From positions 1-17,591 of the forward strand of contig CAMWGS010000013.1 in assembly GCA_947173865.1 (NCBI GenBank): a stretch of 17,591 nt of DNA, in the 5' to 3' direction. Shown here piece after piece: positions 1-6,790 of the stretch. How positions within the stretch are numbered: the first letter of the stretch is position 1; each line of letters starts with the position of its first letter. A model generated the notes under the pieces. That model saw only the letters and a program-made list of their open reading frames with translations, ran no database searches and was not told the origin of the DNA. The stretch comes from an uncultured Ruminococcus sp. Its GTDB lineage: Bacteria; Bacillota; Clostridia; Oscillospirales; Ruminococcaceae. The translations under genes and the position numbers were made by a program.

Positions 1-83
1 CTGTATGCGATACATTTCAACCCATTTTGCTCAAGTCCTAATCTTCCACCGCCTATGCCTGAACAAAAGTCCATAAAAAACAT
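1..83 (-). CDS. C5-cytosine DNA methyltransferase, N-terminal fragment (runs off the window)
   Basis: This is a partial reading frame of 27 codons that starts at ATG 83-81 (or at the in-frame ATG 74-72) and is open to the window edge. The translation contains MDFCSGIGGGRLGLEQNG, which matches motif I of C5-cytosine DNA methyltransferases: the D-x-F-[SA]-G-x-G-G loop that binds S-adenosylmethionine and sits close to the N-terminus in this family. Such enzymes methylate cytosine at C5 in a specific sequence, either alone or as part of a restriction-modification system. It follows the fabK stop by 11 bases on the same strand with no terminator between, so it may be read through from fabHK. I see no clear ribosome binding site. 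The catalytic PCQ motif and target-recognition domain lie outside, so specificity and integrity are unknown. The family call rests on one motif plus its correct N-terminal position. Confidence 0.68.
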   Translation of the reverse strand, partial: MFFMDFCSGIGGGRLGLEQNGLKCIAY

Positions 84-94
84 ATATAGCGCCG

Positions 95-1021
95 TTATCT
101 GTTGAGAAGCTTTTCAGCCTGCACCATGATTTCCTTTACAATAGCGTCGCACGGCTTTATCCCGTTGACCATTCCTGCAATAGCTCCGCAGAGGAATGAA
201 CCGCTTTCAACATCGCCGTCAACAACAGCACGTCTTAAGGCACCTACTGTAAGCTTTTCAAATTCGTCGGGAGAAAGTGAACCGTCCTTCTCACCGTTTG
301 CAAGCTGTTTTGCAAACTTTGTCTTGATGTTTCTGCATGGATGACCCGTATAACGTCCCGTAACGATATTATCGGTGTCCTTTGCCTTTACAACGAGGTC
401 TTTGAAAGTCTGATGAATCTGACACTCTTCAGAAGCAAGGAAACGTGTACCGAGCTGTACGCCCTCAGCACCGAGCATGAATGACGCAGCCATTCCACGA
501 CCGTCAGCAATACCGCCGGCGGCGATTACAGGAATTGATACAGCGTCAACAACCTGCGGTACAAGGCACATTGTTGTGTTTTCACCGATATGTCCGCCTG
601 ATTCAGTACCTTCCGCAACAACGGCGTCCGCACCTGCTCTCTCCATTCTCTTTGCAAGTGCAACAGATGGTACTACAGGGATAACCCTGACACCTGCTTC
701 TTTCCATGCAGAAATATATTTGCCCGGATTTCCCGCACCTGTTGTTACTACGGAAACCCCCTCGTCAATAACAAGCTGTGCGAGGTCGTCGGCATTGTCG
801 CTCATAAGCATGATATTTACACCGAAAGGCTTATCTGTCTTTTCTTTACAGAGACGAATCTGGTCACGGAGATAGTCAATAGGAGCGTTTCCGCCTGCTA
901 TAAGTCCCACACCTCCTGCATTTGAAACGGCAGAGGCAAGTCTATGCTCTGCAATCCATGCCATACCGCCCTGAATAATCGGGTATTCACAACCCAGAAG
1001 TTCAGTTATTCTTGTTTTCAT
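95..1021 (-). CDS. fabK: Enoyl-ACP reductase II (FMN-dependent, FabK)
   Basis: FabK reduces trans-2-enoyl-ACP in the last step of each fatty-acid elongation cycle, using FMN and NAD(P)H, in the cytoplasm. The 308-residue protein is close to the family's usual size. It shows the nitronate monooxygenase/FabK TIM-barrel signatures: IIQGGMAW near residues 15-22, TTGAGNPGKYI around 93-103, the EGTESGGHIGE loop (137-147) with the His of the FabK active site at 144, AAGGIADGRGMAAS (167-180) and GAEGVQLGTRFLAS (184-197). The start at 1021 is chosen because GGAG lies about 9 bases upstream. An upstream in-frame ATG at 1054 would overlap the end of fabH and has no better site. The gene follows fabH by 22 bases, which supports the fatty-acid role over a nitronate monooxygenase role. 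A DNA methyltransferase frame follows directly. Confidence 0.9.
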   Translation of the reverse strand: MKTRITELLGCEYPIIQGGMAWIAEHRLASAVSNAGGVGLIAGGNAPIDYLRDQIRLCKEKTDKPFGVNIMLMSDNADDLAQLVIDEGVSVVTTGAGNPGKYISAWKEAGVRVIPVVPSVALAKRMERAGADAVVAEGTESGGHIGENTTMCLVPQVVDAVSIPVIAAGGIADGRGMAASFMLGAEGVQLGTRFLASEECQIHQTFKDLVVKAKDTDNIVTGRYTGHPCRNIKTKFAKQLANGEKDGSLSPDEFEKLTVGALRRAVVDGDVESGSFLCGAIAGMVNGIKPCDAIVKEIMVQAEKLLNR

Positions 1022-1043
1022 AATTTTGGTTTCTCCTTTTTTA

Positions 1044-2030
1044 TTAATATTCAAGCACGATTCCGCCGTAAGTCAGACCCGCACCGAAACCTATCAGTGC
1101 AAGTTTCTGACCACGCTTTATTATACCTTTTTCAACACCTTCACAGAGTGCAAGCGGAATTGACGCACTTGAAGTATTTCCGTAGTGGTCAAGCGTTACA
1201 ATAAACTTATCCATTGAAACACCTAATTTTTTAGCGGCAGTTTCAATGATTCTGACGTTTGCCTGATGCGGAATGAACCAGTCAATATCATCTTTTGTGA
1301 TATTTATCTTTTCAGAAATTATTTCAAACGATTTGGGCAGTACGTTTGTTGCAAACTTGTATACTTCCTTACCGTTCTGATATAGTTTGTGAATGGGATT
1401 GTCTGTAAAACCGTCATCAAAATCCTTTTCTGTTTTTACTTCGGGAGCAACGTTCAGAGACCTTGCACAGAGATAACCTGCACCGCTGCCGTCTGAGGCA
1501 AGATGCGAAGCATAAAGTTTGTCACTTTTTTCAATAACTGCGGCTGCCGCACCGTCACCGAAAAGTATACATGAAGCTCTGTCTTTAAAGTCAACAAATC
1601 TTGAAAGAGATTCGTTCGCAACAACAAGGACATATTTCATATCGTCGTCTGTTGCAAGAAAACGTCTTGCGGTATCAACTGCATAGATAAAACCCGTACA
1701 GGCTGCATTGAGGTCAAAAGCAGCGGCATTTACCGCACCTGTCTTGTACTGAATAACGCTTGCCATACTCGGTGTAAGAAAATCAGAAGTTACTGTAGAT
1801 GAAATTACAAGACCAATATCAGACGGGGAAATTCCAGCGTTTTCTATCGCTTTAAGTGCTGCCTGAGTTCCCATATACCATGTAGGCTCCCAGCCTGCCA
1901 TATGTCTTTCAACGATTCCTGTTCTTGTACGAATCCATTCGTCATTTGTTTCAACGAATTTTGTGAAATCGTCATTTGTCAGTTTCTGCTCTGGAACATA
2001 AGTGCCAAGCCCTTTAATATTAATACCCAT
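1044..2030 (-). CDS. fabH: 3-oxoacyl-ACP synthase III (FabH)
   Basis: FabH starts fatty-acid synthesis by condensing an acyl-CoA primer with malonyl-ACP. The 328-residue protein is of normal length and has the full thiolase-fold catalytic triad: Cys111 in DLNAACTGFIYA, His255 in IPHQAN and Asn285 in YGNTSSASIP. The N-terminal TGI-ER segment and the GDGAAA motif (158-163) are also present, and it ends with the typical GFGAGLTYGG. The start is supported by AAGGGAG at 2039-2045, 8 bases upstream. It is first in a leftward pair with fabK and diverges from fabD; the 254-base gap between holds an inverted repeat that may be an operator. Nothing in the sequence suggests damage. The acyl-CoA preference cannot be read directly, though branched-chain primers are common in this group. 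Confidence 0.95.
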   Translation of the reverse strand: MGINIKGLGTYVPEQKLTNDDFTKFVETNDEWIRTRTGIVERHMAGWEPTWYMGTQAALKAIENAGISPSDIGLVISSTVTSDFLTPSMASVIQYKTGAVNAAAFDLNAACTGFIYAVDTARRFLATDDDMKYVLVVANESLSRFVDFKDRASCILFGDGAAAAVIEKSDKLYASHLASDGSGAGYLCARSLNVAPEVKTEKDFDDGFTDNPIHKLYQNGKEVYKFATNVLPKSFEIISEKINITKDDIDWFIPHQANVRIIETAAKKLGVSMDKFIVTLDHYGNTSSASIPLALCEGVEKGIIKRGQKLALIGFGAGLTYGGIVLEY

Positions 2031-2099
2031 CTGTCAGACTCCCTTTAAAAGAATTTATAAAATAACAGTTGTAAAATACAAAAAATTATGTTATAGTAT

Positions 2100-2128
2100 T
2101 ATTGTATACAAAATTAAAGTATACAATA
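2100..2128. promoter_or_regulatory. Inverted repeat in the fabH/fabD divergent region (candidate operator)
   Basis: A perfect 10-bp inverted repeat is present: TATTGTATAC at 2100-2109 and GTATACAATA at 2119-2128, separated by 9 A/T-rich bases. It lies about 70 bases upstream of the fabH start, over the area where a leftward promoter would sit, and well upstream of the proposed fabD promoter. It does not match the FapR or FabT operator sequences known to me. There is no T-run that would make it a terminator. An operator for a regulator of fabHK is an inference from position and symmetry. Confidence 0.45.
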
Positions 2129-2223
2129 TCTATTTTAAATCATTTCCGGTTTTTTTGCAATGATATTTTTCTACTTTGGCAATGCTTAAAGAAAATATCG
2201 TCATTTATAACAAATAACAGCGG

Positions 2224-2252
2224 TTGAAATCGGATATTTTTACCAATATATG
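2224..2252 (+). promoter_or_regulatory. Candidate sigma-A promoter for fabD
   Basis: TTGAAA at 2224-2229 and TATATG at 2247-2252 are spaced 17 bases apart, about 30 bases ahead of the fabD start. The ribosome binding site AAAGGAAG lies at 2267-2274. The -10 box is a weak match, so this is a moderate call. It would drive the fabD-aroE run and perhaps the genes beyond. Confidence 0.45.
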
Positions 2253-2284
2253 TATATATCATACAGAAAGGAAGTTTATTTATT

Positions 2285-3184
2285 ATGACAATTTCACTTT
2301 TTTCTGGACAGGGTTCGCAGTATGTCGGCATGGGAAAAGACTTTGCGGAGGATTCGGCAGTCAGAAACATAATAGAAACAGGCTCGGATATACTCGGTCG
2401 TGACCTCATGGCAATACTCACGGAAATTGCGCAGGAGGAACTTAATCTCACAATAAATGCACAGCCTGCAATCATGACTGTATCTCTTATGGCTCTCCGT
2501 GCGGCAGAACAGAAAGGTTTTGAATTTGACGGTGTTGCAGGTCATTCACTCGGTGAATACGCAGCAATGCAGGCTTCAGGAATGATAACTCTTGAAGATG
2601 CTTTCCGTCTCATCAAGGCAAGGGCAGAGGCTATGGACGAAGCTGCACGCAACAATAAGGGTACTATGGCGGCAGTTATGAAAATCGCTCCCGAAACAGT
2701 TGCGGAAGTATGTGAAAAAGCTGAAAATTATGTTTCTGCTGTCAACTATAATTCGCCTGTACAGACAGTAATAGCAGGAACTTTTGAAGGTGTTTCGGAA
2801 GTGACGGAAGTTTTCAAGGAAATGAAAGCAAGAGTTGTACCGCTGAGCGTTGCAGGAGCTTTCCACTCAAAACTCATGCAGTCCGCTGCGGATAAATTCT
2901 ACGAAACAGCAAAGACTGTTACTTTCAAAGCACCTCAGGTTAAATATTATTCAAACGTGACAGGCGGAGAACTTACAGATTTCTCGGATATGCCGTCAAT
3001 GCTTGCAAAGCACATTGTTTCACCTGTTAAATTTACGTCTGAACTTTCTGCAATGAGTCAAGCAGGTGCGGACAGGTTTGTTGAATTCGGTCCGGGAAAA
3101 ACTCTCACGGGACTTGTAAAGAAAACACTTAAGGACGTTACGGCTTTCAATATCGAAAACGTTGAAGGTCTTGCAAATTTATAA
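2285..3184 (+). CDS. fabD: Malonyl-CoA:ACP transacylase (FabD)
   Basis: FabD moves the malonyl group from CoA to acyl carrier protein and so supplies the extender unit for fatty-acid synthesis. The 299-residue protein has the usual length and landmarks: FSGQGSQYVGMG (6-17), the nucleophile Ser88 in GHSLGEYAA, the KARAEAMDEA segment (111-120) containing the conserved Arg, and catalytic His194 in AGAFHSKLM. The C-terminal EFGPGKTLTGL is also present. The start has AAAGGAAG about 10 bases upstream. It diverges from fabH and precedes aroE by 18 bases, so fatty-acid and shikimate genes seem to be transcribed together here. No other fab genes (fabG, fabF, acc) follow, so the fab set is split on this chromosome. 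Confidence 0.95.
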   Translation: MTISLFSGQGSQYVGMGKDFAEDSAVRNIIETGSDILGRDLMAILTEIAQEELNLTINAQPAIMTVSLMALRAAEQKGFEFDGVAGHSLGEYAAMQASGMITLEDAFRLIKARAEAMDEAARNNKGTMAAVMKIAPETVAEVCEKAENYVSAVNYNSPVQTVIAGTFEGVSEVTEVFKEMKARVVPLSVAGAFHSKLMQSAADKFYETAKTVTFKAPQVKYYSNVTGGELTDFSDMPSMLAKHIVSPVKFTSELSAMSQAGADRFVEFGPGKTLTGLVKKTLKDVTAFNIENVEGLANL

Positions 3185-3202
3185 TAAAGGAGATTTTTTA
3201 TC

Positions 3203-4039
3203 ATGAACAGGTATGCATTAATAGGACACCCTCTCGGTCACTCAATGTCCCCACTTATCCATGAGAGACTTTTCAAACTCAGCGGTATCAGTGATTTTTC
3301 ATACGAAATCGTTGACATTGCTCCCGAAAATCTTTCATCAAGTGAGGAACTTATAAAAAGCTTCAAAGGTCTCAACGTCACAATCCCACACAAGCAGACC
3401 GTTATTCCGTTTATGGACGAAATAGGTGAAAGTGCAAAACGTTACAACTCTGTAAACTGCATAAGCAACGACAACGGAAAACTTACAGGCTACAATACAG
3501 ACTGTGACGGTTTTCTTCGTTCTGCCGAACTTCTTCCGATAAGTGAAAACGTTGCGGTTTTAGGCTGTGGCGGAGTTGGTCGTATGATGGCTATTGAAAC
3601 CGCTTTGCACGGTGGTAAACTTACACTTGCCGTAATTCCGCAGGACGTTAAAAATGCTCAGATTCTCATGGCTGAAATTCTCGCAAAGTGCAGTGACGCT
3701 TCTGTAAAAATTGCCGACATCTCAACTCTTGACGACAGCTTTGATTTGATTATAAATGCTACTCCTGTAGGTATGTACCCGAAAGTTGACAACTGTGCTG
3801 TTTCTGACAGTGTAATAGAAAAGTGTTCAAGTGTGTTTGATGCTATATACAATCCTACTGAAACACTTCTCATGAAAAAAGCAAGGGAGCAGGGTAAAGT
3901 AGCGGTCGGCGGTGCGTCAATGCTTGTATATCAGGCTGTAAAGGCACATGAGATATGGTACGGCGGAGAGTTTAGAACAGAAGATATTTCTGAAATCATA
4001 AAAGCTGTTGAAGAATCTGTAAACGCAATGAACAAATAA
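3203..4039 (+). CDS. aroE: Shikimate dehydrogenase
   Basis: AroE reduces 3-dehydroshikimate to shikimate with NADPH on the way to chorismate and aromatic amino acids. Shikimate-binding residues are visible: the HSMSP segment (13-17), Lys64 in NVTIPHK, Asn85 in YNSVNC and Asp100 in GYNTDCDG. The dinucleotide-binding loop reads GCGGVGRM (121-128); the more usual form is GAGGAA, so the loop is slightly unusual but glycine-spaced. NATPVGMYP and GASMLVYQAV near the C-terminus are family signatures. The length (278 residues) is normal. GGAG at 3189-3192 is 10 bases from the start. aroK lies downstream, separated by two LRR-family reading frames, which makes a biosynthetic AroE more likely than a quinate-type paralogue. 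Confidence 0.93.
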   Translation: MNRYALIGHPLGHSMSPLIHERLFKLSGISDFSYEIVDIAPENLSSSEELIKSFKGLNVTIPHKQTVIPFMDEIGESAKRYNSVNCISNDNGKLTGYNTDCDGFLRSAELLPISENVAVLGCGGVGRMMAIETALHGGKLTLAVIPQDVKNAQILMAEILAKCSDASVKIADISTLDDSFDLIINATPVGMYPKVDNCAVSDSVIEKCSSVFDAIYNPTETLLMKKAREQGKVAVGGASMLVYQAVKAHEIWYGGEFRTEDISEIIKAVEESVNAMNK

Positions 4040-4056
4040 TATCCTTTATGGATATT
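4038..4056 (+). other. Short hairpin overlapping the aroE stop codon
   Basis: AATATCC (4038-4044) pairs with GGATATT (4050-4056) around a 5-base loop, starting inside the aroE stop codon. The bases that follow are not a T-run, so it is not a convincing intrinsic terminator. It could slow decay of the upstream message or attenuate read-through weakly. Confidence 0.3.
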
Positions 4057-4070
4057 ATAACAGCGAAAAA

Positions 4071-4517
4071 ATGTTAAGGGAAGTAATAATATCTGACGGC
4101 GTGGAGCATATCGAAGGCATTTATTGATAGACACGGTTATGATTATGAAATATTTGTCTGGTACTTCCGGACAGTCTCAAAACTATACACAAATCGACTT
4201 TCTGGATAAAGCCCCGTTATTATGGTGTTATTCCCTGTGCAGATACCGTAAAATGCATATTTTTTCATGGTGTGACATTTTATTTAAATAATTTTTCACA
4301 TCATTATATGGATAAAGTTATTGACTTTATAGCAAACAGGGATTACTCAAAAATATTATCTCATGAATTGAAATATCCTTTTGACTGCATGAAAATTCTT
4401 ATTGATAATTTCATCTCAAAACGCAATATAGACACTTACGTCAAATCAGCCGACGAAAAGGAATGTCATGAAGTTTTCGATATGTTGAACAAGTACAAGG
4501 AGGAAAATAATTTTTAG
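4071..4517 (+). pseudogene. Decayed BspA/LRR-family gene, paralogue of the next gene
   Basis: Pieces of one protein appear in shifting frames. From ATG 4071 the frame reads VIISDGVEHIEG, a BspA-type LRR strand, then meets TGA at 4125 and further stops to 4148. The middle (AFIDRHGYDY) reads in another frame. The first frame resumes near 4149 with VLPDSLKTIHKSTFW and runs open to TAG 4517. The aligned order matches the intact neighbour at 4520: VPDGI, VILPNSLEIIAYSAFW, RGITF, and the helical tail ending FDMLN-Y--EEN. At least two indels are therefore needed to explain it. A surviving open frame (GTG 4272 to 4517, 81 residues) covers only the helical C-terminal part. The 3' end encodes AAGGAGG (4497-4503), which serves as ribosome binding site for the next gene, so the remnant may be kept partly for that reason. 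Confidence 0.65.
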
Positions 4518-4519
4518 CT

Positions 4520-5110
4520 ATGGAAAAGTTTGAAATAAATGAAAGAGGCTGTCTTACTGCATATCACAATGACAATAAAGATGTATCGGAAATAACAGTC
4601 CCCGACGGTATAAAAAGTATACCTGATTATGCTTTCTCAGAATATAAAAAAATTAATGCTGTTATACTTCCAAACAGTCTTGAAATTATAGCGTATTCTG
4701 CTTTTTGGAACTGTCGTTTACCACAAAGTACATCTGTACATTCTATGAAATATCGTGGTATTACTTTTAATCCTGCAATTGATTATTTTCATATGGAAGA
4801 TGTTATTGACATGATATATAAAAAGGATTATTCTTATGTGCTGTCTCATGACCTGAAATATCCTGTTATTTTACAGATTTACTTCAATGACGGCGACGAA
4901 ATCACTTATGCGTATATTAAAAAGAACTTCAAAAAATTCTTTGTGTTCCTTATTAAAGAGAATGATTTTGAAACGTTGGAAAAACTTATCAAGTCGGGAA
5001 AATTCATAACTAAACGCAATATAAACACTTATATTAATTTGGCAGACGAAAAGGAATGTTATGAAGTTTTCGATATGCTCAACGAATACAGAGAGGAGAA
5101 TTTAAAATGA
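4520..5110 (+). CDS. BspA-type LRR protein with helical C-terminal region, function unknown
   Basis: The 196-residue protein has no signal peptide, so it is probably cytoplasmic. Residues about 1-70 contain two BspA/LRR_5-type units (EITVPDGIKSIPDYAF and VILPNSLEIIAYSAFW). Residues 90-196 are charged and probably helical, with a stretch recalling an ankyrin-like pair (LIKENDFETLEKLIKSGKF). The ending, YEVFDMLNEYREEN, is shared with the decayed copy upstream. Such LRR units usually bind proteins; no enzyme motif is visible. It sits between aroE and aroK, and its last codons overlap the aroK start (ATGA at 5107-5110), giving likely translational coupling. Its own ribosome binding site, AAGGAGG, is 16 bases upstream, which is long. 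The role in an aromatic operon is unknown. Confidence 0.7.
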   Translation: MEKFEINERGCLTAYHNDNKDVSEITVPDGIKSIPDYAFSEYKKINAVILPNSLEIIAYSAFWNCRLPQSTSVHSMKYRGITFNPAIDYFHMEDVIDMIYKKDYSYVLSHDLKYPVILQIYFNDGDEITYAYIKKNFKKFFVFLIKENDFETLEKLIKSGKFITKRNINTYINLADEKECYEVFDMLNEYREENLK

Positions 5111-5601
5111 CTATATTTTTATGTGGGTTCATGGGTTGCGGAAAGTCAACCGTCGGCAGTCTGCTTGCAAAGAAAAACGGTTGCGGATTCTGCGATACAG
5201 ATGAACTTGTTGTTAAAAATCAGAGAATGACCATTCCCGAAATATTCGCACAGAAAGGTGAACCGTATTTCCGTAAGGTTGAAGCCGAAACTGTAAAGTC
5301 ACTCTGCGGAAAAAATACTGTTGTTGCGTGCGGAGGGGGGGCAATGCTCAATTCCGATACTGCGAAAACAGTAAAAGAAAACGGCGGTGCGATAGTTTAT
5401 CTTGATGTTCCTTTTGATGAGTGTTATGAAAGAATAAAAGGGGATACCAACAGACCTATCGTTATGAACAACACAAAGGAACAGCTTGAGGAAATTTACA
5501 ACAACCGCCGTGACATATACATTGAAAATTCAACAGTAAGAGTTGAGGCTTTGGGAACTCCTGCCGAAATAGCTGAAATCATTGCCGATACTCTTAAATA
5601 A
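5107..5601 (+). CDS. aroK: Shikimate kinase
   Basis: AroK phosphorylates shikimate at the 3-hydroxyl with ATP. The 164-residue protein is the usual compact size. It shows the P-loop GFMGCGKST (7-15), the DTD motif (30-32) that binds magnesium and shikimate, Arg56 in PYFRKVEAE, the GGG loop (76-78) after VVAC, the lid Arg116 in GDTNRPIV, and the adenine-side NNRRDIY (132-138). The start overlaps the stop of the upstream LRR gene (ATGA), and GGAG lies 8 bases upstream inside that gene. With aroE nearby it gives two consecutive steps of the shikimate pathway. No lesion is visible. Confidence 0.93.
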   Translation: MTIFLCGFMGCGKSTVGSLLAKKNGCGFCDTDELVVKNQRMTIPEIFAQKGEPYFRKVEAETVKSLCGKNTVVACGGGAMLNSDTAKTVKENGGAIVYLDVPFDECYERIKGDTNRPIVMNNTKEQLEEIYNNRRDIYIENSTVRVEALGTPAEIAEIIADTLK

Positions 5602-5617
5602 AAAGAACGGAGATAAT

Positions 5618-6790
5618 ATGTTAATTTATAACGCTGAAATTTATACAATGGACGAAAAAGGAGTTATTCCGCTGGGCTGGGTTGAAATAACAAACAACAA
5701 AATAACAGCTGTCGGAAAAGGTATTCCTGACGAAATTCCGGAAGATTCCCTGAACGCTCAGGGCGGAACAGTCTATCCGGGATTTATAGACGCTCACACT
5801 CATCTCGGTATAATTGAGGACGGTATTGACTTTGAGGGTGACGACTGCAACGAATCTACTGACCCTTTCACTCCTCAGATGAGAGCAATAGACGGTATAA
5901 ATCCATTTGACCGTTGTTTCAGTGAAGCACGAATGAGAGGAATAACGGCTGTTGCATCAAGTCCCGGAAGTGCGAATGCCTGCGGTGGTGAAATATGTGC
6001 CATAAAAACGGCAGGCAGACGTATTGATGATATGCTGATAAAAAATGTCGGTATTAAGTTTGCACTCGGTGAAAATCCTAAAAACGTCTATAACGGACGT
6101 GAGGAAATGCCCGTAACACGCATGGCAGTTTCTGCAATTATCCGTGAGGGACTTTATAAATCACGACGTTATACACATGATATGGACAGTTACTATTCAG
6201 ACAGTGACAACTATGAACCGCCTGAATATGACATAAAATGCGAGTCACTTATGTCACTTCTTGAACGCAAGCAGAAAGCCTTTTTTCACTGTCACCGTGC
6301 AGACGATATATGTACCGCTATGAGAATAGCAAACGAATTTTCACTTGACATGGTTATTATACACGGAACAGAGGGTTATAAAATTGCCGATATAATGGCT
6401 GAGGAAAAAATTCCTGTAATATGCGGTCCTGTAATATGCGACCGTTGTAAGCCTGAAATGCGTGGACTTGAACTTAAAAACGCATCTGTCATGCACGAAA
6501 ACGGCGTAAAAATTGCGATATGTACAGACCATACCGTTATACCGATTCAGTATCTTCCTCTTTCCGCACAGGCAGCGGTAAAAGGCGGACTTGCATTTGA
6601 TGAGGCTATTAAAACACTTACCGTAAATCCCGCTGAAATTCTTGGTATAAATGACCGTGTCGGCAGTATTGCCGTTGAAAAGGACGCTGATTTACAGATT
6701 TATCGTAAAGGAGAAAATCCGCTTGACCTTATGTCAGAGCCGTTTTTCGTTATGATAGACGGCAAATCCGTACGCAGTGAGGTATTGTAA
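5618..6790 (+). CDS. Amidohydrolase, imidazolonepropionase-like metal-dependent hydrolase
   Basis: The 390-residue protein belongs to the amidohydrolase superfamily, (beta/alpha)8 barrels with one or two metal ions that cleave C-N bonds in cyclic or amide substrates. It has the first metal motif GFIDAHTHLG (His60, His62), the FFHCHRADD segment (His224/His226), VIIHGTEG (His249) and the metal Asp304 in CTDHTV. A flanking beta-sandwich is formed by both ends (LIYNAEIYTMD at the start; VNPAEILGI, GSIAVEKDADLQIY near the end). The layout resembles imidazolonepropionase-related proteins of unknown substrate; no histidine-degradation genes are nearby. The start at 5618 has GGAG 5 bases upstream; a TTG further up would overlap aroK and is less likely. 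The stop shares a base with the start of the following dockerin gene (TAATG). Confidence 0.82.
   Translation: MLIYNAEIYTMDEKGVIPLGWVEITNNKITAVGKGIPDEIPEDSLNAQGGTVYPGFIDAHTHLGIIEDGIDFEGDDCNESTDPFTPQMRAIDGINPFDRCFSEARMRGITAVASSPGSANACGGEICAIKTAGRRIDDMLIKNVGIKFALGENPKNVYNGREEMPVTRMAVSAIIREGLYKSRRYTHDMDSYYSDSDNYEPPEYDIKCESLMSLLERKQKAFFHCHRADDICTAMRIANEFSLDMVIIHGTEGYKIADIMAEEKIPVICGPVICDRCKPEMRGLELKNASVMHENGVKIAICTDHTVIPIQYLPLSAQAAVKGGLAFDEAIKTLTVNPAEILGINDRVGSIAVEKDADLQIYRKGENPLDLMSEPFFVMIDGKSVRSEVL

Noticed and set aside
2140..2545. Minus-strand frames over the fabH/fabD gap and the start of fabD
   Set aside because: They run antisense to a clearly real fabD, with no start signal or recognisable domain.
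4038..4056. aroE hairpin as an intrinsic terminator
   Set aside because: No T-run follows the stem and downstream genes appear to belong to the same transcript.
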